From NCBI RefSeq assembly GCF_002571225.1, contig NZ_NVEC01000052.1:31763-64822 (forward strand): DNA of 33,060 nucleotides. Reading direction: 5' to 3'. Each line of letters starts with the position of its first letter. Position 1 is the first letter of the stretch. Of the stretch, positions 8,203-16,219 are shown one piece after another. Made by a program: the position numbers and the translations under genes. Source of the stretch: Bacillus sp. AFS059628. GTDB lineage: Bacteria > Bacillota > Bacilli > Bacillales > Bacillaceae_G. Under the pieces are notes generated by a model that was given only the letters and a program-made list of their open reading frames with translations, did no database searches and was not told where the DNA came from.

Positions 8203-8553
8203 ATGGAAATAGTAAAAGATAGTTCTCTTATTCAAAATGAAATTGAACGTTTTGTAAATAAAGATGTATATATTCATTTAGAAACAACGAACGGAGCGTA
8301 TGCGTCACACTTTAATGAAAAGATGATGACGGTTGGTGCATTCATTCGAAATGCAATTATTCGCTTTGAACGCGGGAAGATTACTGGAACGAATCCATAC
8401 CGAGTTGGTCTGAAAATGGATCATGGCTGGGTATATGCAGAAGGTATTACGCACTGGGAAGTAGACGATAAAGAGCGTTTATTACTTGCAGGGCACGATA
8501 ATCAAGGCCGCTTAGCAGTTGCACTTGAGTTAAGCTTAACGCCATTTAAGTAA
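8203..8553 (+). CDS. yojF: YojF family protein (DUF1806)
   Basis: A 116-residue soluble protein of the DUF1806/YojF family. It is recognised by the conserved small beta-rich fold (IHLETTNGAYASHFNEK, TGTNPYRVGLKMDHGWVYAEGITHWEVD) and by its position directly before bshB2, as in B. subtilis yojF-yojG. Its exact role is unknown, but constant linkage ties it to bacillithiol metabolism. AAAGAGGTG precedes the ATG. The 15-bp gap to bshB2 holds only the next ribosome binding site. Confidence 0.85.
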   Translation: MEIVKDSSLIQNEIERFVNKDVYIHLETTNGAYASHFNEKMMTVGAFIRNAIIRFERGKITGTNPYRVGLKMDHGWVYAEGITHWEVDDKERLLLAGHDNQGRLAVALELSLTPFK

Positions 8554-8568
8554 GAAGGAGGGAAACTT

Positions 8569-9231
8569 ATGGAGAGACATGTACTTGTTGTATTTCCACA
8601 TCCAGATGACGAAGCATTTGCTGCGGGAGGAACAATTCGCTTATTAACAGATCAAGGAGTACCTGTAACGTATGCGTGTGGTACTTTAGGACAAATGGGA
8701 CGTAACATGGGGAAAAACGTATTCGCTAATCGTGAAACGATTCCAAATATCCGTGAAAAAGAATTAAAAGATGCATGTGAAGCGATGGGAATTCAAGATT
8801 TAAGAATGCTTGGTTTCCATGATAAAACGTTAGAATTTGAAGATGTTGATTTCGTTGCAGATAAAATTGAAGCGATCATTCAAGAAGTAAATCCATCTCG
8901 AATTATTACATTTTATCCAGAGCACGGCGTACATCCAGATCACGATGCATTTGGACGCGCTGCCGTTCGCGCTGTATCACGTATGCCAAAAGAAGAACGT
9001 CCAGTCATTCATGCAGTTGCAATTACGAAAAATCGTGAAGCTGTATTAGGTGAGCCGGATGTTGTAAATAATATTAGTGAAGTATTCGAGCATAAATTAG
9101 CTGCACTAGGTGCGCATCGTTCCCAAACAGAAGCGATGTTAGAAGAAACACACGTAAAAATCAAAAACAAAGATGCAGCAACATTAAAATGGTTGCAACT
9201 TGAACAATTTTGGACTTATAAATGGGAGTAG
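8569..9231 (+). CDS. bshB2: Bacillithiol biosynthesis deacetylase BshB2
   Basis: A 220-residue zinc-dependent deacetylase of the LmbE/PIG-L family. It removes the acetyl group from GlcNAc-malate in bacillithiol synthesis; in Bacillus it is one of two partly redundant BshB enzymes. The metal/catalytic motif is H11-P-D-D-E15, and the second histidine motif is VHPDHDAFGRA at 121-131. GQMGRNMGKN matches the substrate-binding loop of the family. AGAAGGAGGG precedes the ATG. It is co-transcribed with yojF and followed by two hairpins, the second a clear terminator. Confidence 0.9.
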   Translation: MERHVLVVFPHPDDEAFAAGGTIRLLTDQGVPVTYACGTLGQMGRNMGKNVFANRETIPNIREKELKDACEAMGIQDLRMLGFHDKTLEFEDVDFVADKIEAIIQEVNPSRIITFYPEHGVHPDHDAFGRAAVRAVSRMPKEERPVIHAVAITKNREAVLGEPDVVNNISEVFEHKLAALGAHRSQTEAMLEETHVKIKNKDAATLKWLQLEQFWTYKWE

Positions 9232-9265
9232 GCTAGAAGGGAACCTTCTAGTAGCTCTTACATAG

Positions 9266-9298
9266 AAAAAGCACCGTCATTTGTGACGGTGCTTTTTT
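9266..9298. terminator. Rho-independent terminator after bshB2
   Basis: AAAAAGCACCGTCA pairs with TGACGGTGCTTTTTT. A perfect 8-bp hairpin without a T-run (CTAGAAGG/CCTTCTAG, 9233-9251) lies just before it. Confidence 0.9.
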
Positions 9299-9343
9299 AG
9301 TGAATAATTTTTATTTTTCTGCTATTTGCGAGCAGATTTCACT

Positions 9344-9772
9344 TTATCTTGTACTCCATTCTTTTGTAAATTCATCATGATATGCTTCGCTCCAATGGTA
9401 TGGTTGTAATTCTTTTAACGGTTTGAAAATGATATTTTGTTTCGGATTTGTAATGGCGCATAGTACTTCTGGTCCCCAATAAAATAAACGTTCTTGGCAT
9501 ACGCCACAAGGTGATAATATTTTTAATTCAGCACGCTCATTTTCTCTTGCAAAACAAATAGAATGTGTAACTTTCTTATGAAATTTATGTGCTTCTAAAA
9601 TTGCACCTGTTTCCATACAAAGTTCTGTTGAAGCGTTTATTACGTCGGGGGCCACACTTGTATAAATGGATCCATCTTCTACACGAATTGCTGCAGCTCC
9701 GCCCCAACCATGTGGGTATCTTTGGTCAATTAAACGTTTCACTGCATCATATAATTGTTGTTCAATGCTCAA
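9344..9772 (-). CDS. Cytidine deaminase-like zinc deaminase
   Basis: A 142-residue deaminase of the CDA fold. The zinc site is C52-M-E54 (in place of the usual H/C-A-E) and P88-C-G-V-C92, giving three cysteine ligands and the catalytic glutamate. It resembles cytidine or blasticidin-S-type deaminases; the natural substrate is uncertain. The frame is open from an ATG at 9808, but no ribosome binding site precedes that. GAGGAA is well spaced before the TTG at 9772, so that start is preferred, with moderate certainty. The next gene on this strand lies 72 bp upstream of the long frame. Confidence 0.75.
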   Translation of the reverse strand: MSIEQQLYDAVKRLIDQRYPHGWGGAAAIRVEDGSIYTSVAPDVINASTELCMETGAILEAHKFHKKVTHSICFARENERAELKILSPCGVCQERLFYWGPEVLCAITNPKQNIIFKPLKELQPYHWSEAYHDEFTKEWSTR

Positions 9773-9880
9773 TTGTAGTTCCTCATTTCTACGTAATTTT
9801 CCATTCAATGACTATGTTATTTTTTTAGTAATACCGTTAAAAAAGAATAGACATCCAATTTCACACTATGGATGTAAGAA

Positions 9881-10432
9881 TTACTCTTCATCTGCATACT
9901 TTTCCTCTAAAGAAATTAATAGAGCAATTAACCCGAGTACTACAATAATTAAAGTAGTTATAAAAGATTTAGAAAGAGAAAAGGAACCTGCAATGAAAGG
10001 TGATAAAAACTTAAATGATAGTATACTAGCAAGTAAGGACACTACTAAAATGGTAAAAAGAGCTATATTTTTATTATTAATAGATGTTAGTAAAAAGTCT
10101 TTAATAAAGCCAATAGAGACAAATATAGTTAGTATGATAAGTGAAATAAAATAATGTGTTATATTTGTCATACTAATAGTAGGATCGTCTATTATGTAGG
10201 CAAGTAACTTAGATATTAACATACCGCCGAACAATAGAATGATAAAAGCGAGTAATTCTGTTGACATATAGGTGCTGAAATTGACTTTCTTTTTAAAGAA
10301 TTTATAGCTGAGAGTAGCCTGGATTATTTGCATGATAAATAAAGCGATAATCCACACATAATATACAATTGGTAATTCTCCTGAGAATAGAGAAATTAGG
10401 AAATTTACTATTGTCCTTAAAATTTCAATCAT
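9881..10432 (-). CDS. Polytopic membrane protein, unknown function
   Basis: 183 residues with about five hydrophobic segments, a charged C-terminus (EEKYADEE) and no recognisable catalytic motif. AGGAGGA lies eight bases before the ATG, so translation looks strong. I do not recognise a family. It is divergent from the MFS exporter, and nothing links it functionally to the deaminase downstream. Confidence 0.6.
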   Translation of the reverse strand: MIEILRTIVNFLISLFSGELPIVYYVWIIALFIMQIIQATLSYKFFKKKVNFSTYMSTELLAFIILLFGGMLISKLLAYIIDDPTISMTNITHYFISLIILTIFVSIGFIKDFLLTSINNKNIALFTILVVSLLASILSFKFLSPFIAGSFSLSKSFITTLIIVVLGLIALLISLEEKYADEE

Positions 10433-10640
10433 TACGAAAGTCCTCCTGTTTGTAAGCTTGCGATATTAAAATATATTAGTCTATCGTTTAATAATTAAAG
10501 TTGTAAATTCAAACTATTTCTAATTATTCCATAAAAAGGTGGTGGATTCAAGTTATCTTTTTAACAAATCCTCCAAGGCTCGACACTAGAAAAAGAAACG
10601 CAATATGTAATATAATTGAAAAAGTATATTTAAAAAATCA

Positions 10641-10673
10641 ATGTTAATATTACCCTCCTATAAGTATTAACAT
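10641..10673 (+). promoter_or_regulatory. Hairpin with anti-Shine-Dalgarno loop upstream of MFS gene
   Basis: ATGTTAATA (10641-10649) pairs with TATTAACAT (10665-10673). The 15-base loop contains TACCCTCCTATAA (10651-10663), a perfect 13-base complement of the exporter's ribosome-binding region TTATAGGAGGGTA (10778-10790). It could be an operator, an mRNA switch, or the mirrored binding site of a decayed minus-strand ORF. Confidence 0.45.
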
Positions 10674-10693
10674 ACGTAATTGAGGTGTTTTCT

Positions 10694-10741
10694 TTGTTGT
10701 TTTATGATCGAATTTCTATAATGGCCCCTCCTGTTCCGTAG
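10694..10741 (+). CDS. Candidate 15-residue leader peptide of the MFS exporter
   Basis: TTG to TAG encodes MLFYDRISIMAPPVP. GAGGTG (10682-10687) lies six bases before the TTG. The proline-rich end (APPVP) is of the kind that slows ribosomes. Codons 11-14 (GCC CCT CCT GTT) overlap CCCTCCTGT (10726-10734), which can pair with the exporter's AGGAGGG. A ribosome paused here would therefore expose that site. Translation is unproven; the TTG start and short length keep confidence moderate. Confidence 0.4.
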   Translation: MLFYDRISIMAPPVP

Positions 10742-10788
10742 CTTAGGAAAGTCTTTTTATTTCTGAGATTTTCAAAGTTATAGGAGGG
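10726..10788 (+). promoter_or_regulatory. Candidate Shine-Dalgarno sequestering pair of the MFS gene
   Basis: CCCTCCTGT (10726-10734) pairs with ATAGGAGGG (10780-10788), nine pairs including one G-U. Between them a second hairpin follows the leader stop codon (CTTAGGAA, 10742-10749, with TTCTGAG region, 10760-10767, two G-U pairs). Masking the ribosome binding site in this way predicts low basal translation. Confidence 0.4.
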
Positions 10789-10796
10789 TATGAAAA

Positions 10797-11996
10797 ATGA
10801 AAAAAGTCTCAGTACCATCACTTTTGTTAATGATCATTCTTGTCGCATTTCCGCAAATTAGTGAAACGATTTACACACCGTCTTTACCTGACATCTCAAA
10901 GGCACTACATGTAAGTAATAATGAGGTACAGTTAACACTAAGTGTGTATTTTGCTGGATTTGCTTTAGGTGTATTTTTTATTGGGTGGTTATCGGATATA
11001 ATTGGCCGCCGCCCGGCAATGTTATTTGGAATTGTTGTATATGGCGCTGGGAGTTTCTTATGCTTTATCGCAAAATCCATTGAAGTTTTATTGGTAAGTC
11101 GTTTTATTCAAGCATTTGGAGCAAGTGCTGGCTCTGTTGTTACACAAACGATTCTACGTGAAAGTGTAGAAGGGCATAAGAGGCATGTTATGTTTGCTCA
11201 AATATCGGCAGTCATTGCTTTTACACCAGCGATAGGGCCATTAATTGGTGGCTTTCTTGATCAAATGTTTGGATTTAAAATCGTATTTTTAAGTTTAGTA
11301 GTTATGAGTATCGGGATTTTTCTGTATACGTTTGTTTCTCTTCCCGAAACAAAGACGGACTCAGTAACGAATAAAATAAATGTGTTTTCAGTCTTGAAGA
11401 GGTTAATTACAAATCCGAAAGTAGTAACATACGGGTTATTAATTGGAGGAGCGAATGGTGTTTTATTTAGCTATTATGCAGAAGCGCCATTTATCTTTAT
11501 TGAATACTTTCAATTATCGCCTAGTATGTATGGATTTTTAGGGATTGTTGTTGCTTCAGCTTCTATTATTGGAGCAAAAGTTTCAAAACGATTGCTTGCT
11601 ACTTATAAACCAGAGAAGATTATATATATTGGTTGTCTTGTAATGACAGGAGGAGCTATCCTTTTATCTGTTATTACTTCACTGGGCTCAAATCCAGACA
11701 TAATATATATGATTGGATTTTTAGTAGCGATGTTTATTTTGCTATTAGGAATTGGGATAGCGTTACCTAACTGTTTAAGTTTAGCATTAGTAGATTTTCA
11801 AGATGTTATTGGTACAGCCGGAGCTTTGTTTAGCTTAGGGTACTATGTCATTGTAACGATAACAATTTGGGGAATGAGTCAGCTGCATACGGGCTCTTTA
11901 CTCGTGTTGCCACTTTATTTTCTGGTTATTGTAGTTATCATGATGGTGTTTACTAAAGTGTTTATTTTAGGTAAAGAAACTTCAAAAATGAGTTAA
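10797..11996 (+). CDS. Bcr/CflA-type MFS multidrug exporter
   Basis: A 399-residue proton-driven drug exporter of the major facilitator superfamily (DHA1, Bcr/CflA subgroup: bicyclomycin and chloramphenicol exporters), with twelve predicted membrane helices. Motifs seen are ETIYTPSLPDISKALHVS at the N-terminus, the MFS motif A GWLSDIIGRRPAMLFG between helices 2 and 3, and the antiporter motif C region FTPAIGPLIGGFLD in helix 5. TAGGAGGG precedes the ATG and is complementary to two upstream segments, so inducible translation is suspected. A clean terminator follows. Confidence 0.85.
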   Translation: MKKVSVPSLLLMIILVAFPQISETIYTPSLPDISKALHVSNNEVQLTLSVYFAGFALGVFFIGWLSDIIGRRPAMLFGIVVYGAGSFLCFIAKSIEVLLVSRFIQAFGASAGSVVTQTILRESVEGHKRHVMFAQISAVIAFTPAIGPLIGGFLDQMFGFKIVFLSLVVMSIGIFLYTFVSLPETKTDSVTNKINVFSVLKRLITNPKVVTYGLLIGGANGVLFSYYAEAPFIFIEYFQLSPSMYGFLGIVVASASIIGAKVSKRLLATYKPEKIIYIGCLVMTGGAILLSVITSLGSNPDIIYMIGFLVAMFILLLGIGIALPNCLSLALVDFQDVIGTAGALFSLGYYVIVTITIWGMSQLHTGSLLVLPLYFLVIVVIMMVFTKVFILGKETSKMS

Positions 11997-12007
11997 ATAT
12001 GAAATGG

Positions 12008-12041
12008 TAAAAGAGTCTCATTTTTTAATGAGACTCTTTTA
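12008..12041. terminator. Terminator after MFS exporter
   Basis: TAAAAGAGTCTCATT pairs with AATGAGACTCTTTTA around a four-T loop; a perfect 15-bp stem. Confidence 0.9.
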
Positions 12042-12205
12042 TATTGTATCCCGCTGTTTTGAGGCAGCAAGATTCCTGTCTCAAAATTGGGCTGGACTAA
12101 AGAAGTTAGTAGTTTATTAATATATTAAATTTCTGGTTGGTATATAAATCGGACGTGTGGGAAATTACGTTATCAACTATATAGATTGAAGTACATGAGG
12201 TGTGA

Positions 12206-12233
12206 AACCGAGGAAGAAATACTCTCCTCGGTT
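12206..12233 (+). terminator. Orphan terminator-like hairpin
   Basis: AACCGAGGA pairs with TCCTCGGTT, followed by the T-rich ATTTATATTGT. No gene lies between this and the exporter's own terminator, so it may end a small transcript or act as a leader terminator. Confidence 0.5.
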
Positions 12234-12348
12234 ATTTATATTGTAATAATATTCATACCGGAATCAAATTGAATAGATGTATTTTATTGTTAATTCAGTT
12301 AAAAATTAAACATAATCATGCATATTAATTTATTGAAAAAATAATTGA

Positions 12349-12363
12349 ATTTTTCAGATTAAT
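12349..12363 (+). promoter_or_regulatory. Weak CodY-box-like sequence
   Basis: ATTTTTCAGATTAAT matches AATTTTCWGAAAATT at 11 of 15 positions. CodY control of an amino-acid permease would make sense, but the region is so AT-rich that chance matches are common. Confidence 0.2.
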
Positions 12364-12575
12364 GAATTAATATAAGGTAAGTAATTTTAAGATTTATAGA
12401 ATGTTGGAAGATGAAAGGTTTTGAAAATTTTGTGAGAGGCAAAAAAAGATTTTAGGATAGCTTTAAAGCTAGTGTAAAATGACGTTTGCTTCATCATTTT
12501 CAGGGCCGAAAGGAATTAGGGGAAAGCATCTTGTTTTAAAATGTAGCTATGAATCATCTAAGAGGGGGAAGTTAA

Positions 12576-13967
12576 GTGGCAAACAAAGAATTGAAAAGAG
12601 GCTTAGAAGCACGTCATATTCAAATGATTGCTTTAGGCGGAACGATTGGTGTTGGCTTGTTTATGGGGTCAGCCAGCACGATTAAATGGACAGGTCCGTC
12701 AGTAATGCTTGCGTATGCAATTGCAGGTGTTTTTATTTTCTTCATTATGCGTGCGATGGGTGAAATGTTGTATATGGAGCCGAGTACAGGTTCATTTGCG
12801 ACGTTCGGTCATAAGTATATTCATCCGTTAGCTGGTTATATGACAGCGTGGAGTAACTGGTTCCAGTGGGTTATCGTTGGGATGTCAGAAATTATTGCGG
12901 TAGGAGCATATATGCAATATTGGTTCCCAGACTTACCGGCATGGATACCAGGTGTAATCGCAATGGTTATTCTTGGCGCAGCTAACTTAATTTCTGTTAA
13001 GTCATTTGGCGAATTTGAATTTTGGTTTGCGATGATTAAGATCGTTACGATTCTATTAATGATTATTGCAGGATTTGGACTTATTTTCTTCGGAATTGGT
13101 AACGGCGGAGAAGCGATTGGCATATCAAATCTTTGGTCAAATGGCGGTTTCTTTACAGGTGGTTTTTCAGGATTCTTCTTTGCATTATCACTTGTAGTGG
13201 GAGCATACCAAGGTGTGGAATTAATCGGTATTACTGCTGGTGAAGCAAAAGATCCGAAGAAGACACTTACAAGAGCGATTCAAAGTACAATTTGGCGTAT
13301 TTTAATTTTCTATATTGGTGCTATTTTCGTTATTGTAACTGTGTATCCGTGGGATCAATTAAGTACAATTGGTAGCCCGTTCGTAGCAACTTTTGCGAAG
13401 GTTGGTATTACGGCAGCAGCTGGACTTATTAACTTCGTTGTTATTACAGCGGCGATGTCTGGTTGTAATAGTGGTATTTATAGTGCGGGTCGTATGCTTT
13501 ATACGTTAGGTGTAAATGGACAAGCACCGAAATATTTCACGAAACTTTCTGGAAATGGTGTGCCTTTATTCGGTACAGTTGGCGTAATTATCGGTTTAGC
13601 GGTCGGTGTTGTTTTAAGTTATATCGCACCGAAAAACTTATTCGTATATGTATATAGTGCGAGTGTACTTCCTGGTATGGTACCGTGGTTCGTCATTTTA
13701 ATTAGTCAAATTAATTTCAGAAAAGAAAAGGGAGCAGAGATGAAAGGTCATCCGTTCAAAATGCCATTCGCTCCTGTTACAAACTATTTGACGATTGCCT
13801 TTTTAATTATGGTATTAATCGGAATGTGGTTTAACGATGATACACGTATTTCACTAGTTGTAGGTATTATTTTCTTAGCTATCGTTACAATTAGTTTCTA
13901 CGCTTTCGGAATAGGGAAACGACGTCCGTTAGATGTTCCAAATGATCAGGAGATTTCAAGTAAATAA
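12576..13967 (+). CDS. Amino-acid permease, APC superfamily (AAT family)
   Basis: A 463-residue, twelve-helix amino-acid/proton symporter. The N-terminal consensus [23 protein letters not shown] is diagnostic of the AAT family (relatives include GABA, proline, D-alanine/D-serine/glycine and threonine permeases). It is most like the AapA/YbxG group of Bacillus, but the substrate cannot be fixed from sequence. It starts at GTG 12576, behind GAGGGGG. It is a single gene between its long leader and a strong terminator; amino-acid-responsive control is likely but not shown. Confidence 0.85.
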   Translation: MANKELKRGLEARHIQMIALGGTIGVGLFMGSASTIKWTGPSVMLAYAIAGVFIFFIMRAMGEMLYMEPSTGSFATFGHKYIHPLAGYMTAWSNWFQWVIVGMSEIIAVGAYMQYWFPDLPAWIPGVIAMVILGAANLISVKSFGEFEFWFAMIKIVTILLMIIAGFGLIFFGIGNGGEAIGISNLWSNGGFFTGGFSGFFFALSLVVGAYQGVELIGITAGEAKDPKKTLTRAIQSTIWRILIFYIGAIFVIVTVYPWDQLSTIGSPFVATFAKVGITAAAGLINFVVITAAMSGCNSGIYSAGRMLYTLGVNGQAPKYFTKLSGNGVPLFGTVGVIIGLAVGVVLSYIAPKNLFVYVYSASVLPGMVPWFVILISQINFRKEKGAEMKGHPFKMPFAPVTNYLTIAFLIMVLIGMWFNDDTRISLVVGIIFLAIVTISFYAFGIGKRRPLDVPNDQEISSK

Positions 13968-13974
13968 AGATAGT

Positions 13975-14012
13975 AAAAAAGTCCGATTTCTCATTTGGAA
14001 ATCGGACTTTTT
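13975..14012. terminator. Bidirectional terminator
   Basis: AAAAAAGTCCGATTTC pairs with GAAATCGGACTTTTT between convergent genes. Confidence 0.9.
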
Positions 14013-14016
14013 GTTA

Positions 14017-15036
14017 TTAAAACTTTTCTAAAACGATTTTCCCAATTGTACTGCCGCTTTCAAGTAGTACATGTGCTTTCTTTACATTTTTAGCGTTAAT
14101 TGGTGTTAGTGTTTCATTTAATGTAGTCTTTAAAATGCCTTCATCTAACAGTTCGCTTACTTTATTTAATAGTTCGTGCTGCGTAATCATATCACCAGTT
14201 TCATACATCGCTTTTGTGAACATAAACTCCCAAACGAATGTAGCACTTTTACTTTTTAAAATACCCATTTCAAGAGGGTGTTCATTTTCTACGATAGAGC
14301 AAATTTTTCCTTGTGGTTTAATAAGCTCACATATTGCTTGCCAATGTTGATCTGTATTGTTTAAGCAGAAAATATAATCTACATCTTTTATCCCGAATTC
14401 TAATATTTGATCTCGTAAAGGTTGGTGATGGTTAATAATATAATCGGCACCAAATTTTTCAACCCAGTGTATCGTTTCATTGCGGGATGCAGTTGTGATG
14501 ACATTTAATCCAGCCCACTTTGCAAGTTGAATCGCAATCGAGCCTACACCACCAGCACCGCCAATGATTAAAATGTTTTTAAATGTATTCTCATCTCTTT
14601 TATTATAATCAATACCTAAACGTTCAAATAAACCTTCCCATGCTGTAATAGCTGTTAAAGGGAGTGCTGCAGATTCCGCATCACTTAACGTTTTAGGTTT
14701 TTTACCAACAATTCTTTCATCAACTAAATGATATTCACTATATGTACCTTGTCTCGTAATGCTTCCAGCATAAAACACTTCGTCGCCTTCTTTAAATAAT
14801 GTACAGCTTTCGCCAGTTTGCACGACAACACCACTAGCATCCCAGCCAAGTATTTTCGCTACATCTTCTTTTTTATCTTTCGGAGAGCGAATTTTTGTAT
14901 CAACTGGATTAACGGAAATAGCGTTAATTTTAATGAGTATATCTCTTCCTGTAGCAACAGGTCTTTCAACTTCAATATCAATTAAACTGTTTTCTTCTTC
15001 AATAGGTAAGTATTCATGTAAACCAATTGCTTTCAT
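14017..15036 (-). CDS. Zinc-type alcohol dehydrogenase family / quinone oxidoreductase-like protein
   Basis: A 339-residue medium-chain dehydrogenase/reductase. It has the N-terminal GroES-like part (SVNPVDTKIRSP, LGWDASGVVVQTG, EGDEVFYAG) and the Rossmann nucleotide motif GGAGGVGSIAIQLAKWAG for NAD(P)H. The pattern fits the zinc-binding alcohol dehydrogenase family 1 group, whose members mostly lack catalytic zinc ligands and act as quinone or enone reductases. The start at 15036 is chosen because GGAGGGA lies just upstream; the ten-codon longer frame has no such site. Monocistronic. Confidence 0.85.
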   Translation of the reverse strand: MKAIGLHEYLPIEEENSLIDIEVERPVATGRDILIKINAISVNPVDTKIRSPKDKKEDVAKILGWDASGVVVQTGESCTLFKEGDEVFYAGSITRQGTYSEYHLVDERIVGKKPKTLSDAESAALPLTAITAWEGLFERLGIDYNKRDENTFKNILIIGGAGGVGSIAIQLAKWAGLNVITTASRNETIHWVEKFGADYIINHHQPLRDQILEFGIKDVDYIFCLNNTDQHWQAICELIKPQGKICSIVENEHPLEMGILKSKSATFVWEFMFTKAMYETGDMITQHELLNKVSELLDEGILKTTLNETLTPINAKNVKKAHVLLESGSTIGKIVLEKF

Positions 15037-15339
15037 TTGTATTCCCTCCATTAAAGTAAGAGTCATTTACCCTTTTATTATAGTAGGTAAAGTGTCATTA
15101 TGTAAAAAAGTTGAATCCTTTCCATTTTGTAAAAGGCTTGTTTTAGCCTCATTTAGAACTTTGTAACTGCAGAGGGCCAGCCATCGTTTTGATTTTCTTT
15201 GGATGAAAGGTATATATTTTTATACTGTACCTTGCAATGAACAATACTAAATGGTATGTTATACTTGTAGTTACTTATTATAAAACAGTACTAAATAATA
15301 AATAGTAGTGGATATTAATTAGAATAGGGTGAATGAATA
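15037..15339. promoter_or_regulatory. Divergent promoter region with PadR-like motifs
   Basis: AATACTAAAT (15243-15252) and AGTACTAAATA (15287-15297) followed by AATAGTAGTG form related half-sites around a possible -10 TATACT (15260-15265). They are likely operators for autoregulation by the downstream PadR protein. Nothing else gene-like is present. Confidence 0.45.
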
Positions 15340-15669
15340 TTGAATGTACAATTTAAAAAAGGAGTTTTGGAACTTTGTGTTCTTGTCTTACTGGATAAGC
15401 AAGACCGTTATGGATATGAATTAGTTCGAAATATTTCTAATCGAATTGAAATATCAGAAGGGTCTGTTTATCCTCTTCTTCGAAGGTTAACTAAGGAAGA
15501 ATATTTTACCACGTATTTACAGGAGTCTTCAGAAGGTCCTTCAAGAAAGTATTATACACTAACGGATAAAGGTAGAACGTATTTGTATCAACTTTTGGAG
15601 GAATGGAATGAGTTCTCACAAGGTGTCAATCAATTAATTAAAGAAGGTGTACGTAATGACGAAAGATAA
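15340..15669 (+). CDS. PadR family transcriptional regulator
   Basis: A 109-residue winged-helix repressor: KKGVLELCVLVLLDKQDRYGYELV then SEGSVYPLLRRLTKEEYF, the standard PadR DNA-binding half, and a short C-terminal dimerisation helix. It starts at TTG 15340 behind AGGGTG. The gene overlaps the DUF1700 gene by 14 bp, and both precede a DUF4097 gene. This three-gene layout recurs in Firmicutes, with PadR repressing membrane- or cell-envelope-related partners. Autoregulation is likely, given the repeated (A/T)ATACT motifs upstream. Confidence 0.85.
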   Translation: MNVQFKKGVLELCVLVLLDKQDRYGYELVRNISNRIEISEGSVYPLLRRLTKEEYFTTYLQESSEGPSRKYYTLTDKGRTYLYQLLEEWNEFSQGVNQLIKEGVRNDER

Positions 15670-16219
15670 ATTTTTAAAACAATTAAATATATCTCTAAAA
15701 AGATTATCTGATAAAGAGCGTGCAGATATTTTAAAAGATTATGAAGAACATTTTACTTTCGGATTAGAGGAAGGGAAAAGCGAAGAAGAAATTGCAGTTT
15801 CATTAGGTTCTCCATCTCAAATCGCTAAAGAGCTATTAGCAGATTATCATATTGAGAAAGTAACAACAAGTGCAACAACAGGAAATGTTTTCCGTGCAAT
15901 TTGGGCAGTAATTGGATTAGGTTTTTTCAATTTGTTAATCGTGCTTGCACCTGCAATTACATTAGCGGCATTGATTTTTTCAGGATGGGTTCTAGGTATC
16001 TCATTTTTAGGCGCACCATTACTTGTTTTAGTTGATGCTATTATACATCCAAATACATTCTTGCTATTTAATCTTTTTGTTTCTTTAGCACTTTGCGGAC
16101 TTGGATATTTCATTGTTATTGCTATGTTATTTTTAACGAAGCTAGCAAAGAATGGATTTGTTCGTTATTTAAAGTTCAATATGGCATTAGTAAAAGGTGG
16201 TTTGAAGCATGATAAATAA
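15656..16219 (+). CDS. DUF1700 family membrane protein
   Basis: 187 residues. The N-terminal 65 or so residues form the cytoplasmic helical domain typical of DUF1700 (KDKFLKQLNISLKRLSDKERADILKDYEEHF, then a GKSEEEIAVSLGSPSQIAKELL segment). Three to four membrane helices follow. The ATG at 15656, behind AAGAAGGTG and inside the end of padR, is the likely start. Proteins of this family pair with PadR regulators and DUF4097 partners; the molecular role is unknown. It overlaps the next gene by 11 bp, so translation is coupled. Confidence 0.8.
   Translation: MTKDKFLKQLNISLKRLSDKERADILKDYEEHFTFGLEEGKSEEEIAVSLGSPSQIAKELLADYHIEKVTTSATTGNVFRAIWAVIGLGFFNLLIVLAPAITLAALIFSGWVLGISFLGAPLLVLVDAIIHPNTFLLFNLFVSLALCGLGYFIVIAMLFLTKLAKNGFVRYLKFNMALVKGGLKHDK

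Larger units (their letters stand above)
10433..10796. other. Long leader region of the MFS exporter (364 bp)
   Basis: Holds a 9-bp inverted repeat, a 15-codon leader ORF and two segments complementary to the exporter's Shine-Dalgarno, annotated separately. The left part carries the promoter of the divergent membrane gene. No larger ORF was seen. Confidence 0.6.
12042..12575. other. Intergenic region before the amino-acid permease (about 530 bp)
   Basis: Contains an orphan terminator-like hairpin (12206-12233), a weak CodY-like site (12349-12363), a perfect 14-bp palindrome TAGCTTTAAAGCTA (12458-12471) and a small hairpin AAAATGA/TCATTTT near 12476-12500. I looked for T-box, lysine, glycine and SAM riboswitch signatures and did not find them. 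Confidence 0.5.

Noticed and set aside
9666-10154. A 162-codon plus-strand ORF across the deaminase and membrane genes
   Set aside because: It is antisense to two genes with good ribosome binding sites, has no such site itself, and its composition reads as the reverse of a hydrophobic gene.
10651-10710. A minus-strand mini-ORF using the mirrored AGGAGGG as ribosome binding site
   Set aside because: It would need another AUU start and encodes only a short hydrophobic peptide; kept only as an alternative origin for the anti-Shine-Dalgarno segment.
12380-12575. A possible riboswitch before the amino-acid permease
   Set aside because: The segment has a palindrome and a purine-rich stretch, but none of the T-box, lysine, glycine, SAM or ydaO core sequences could be matched.
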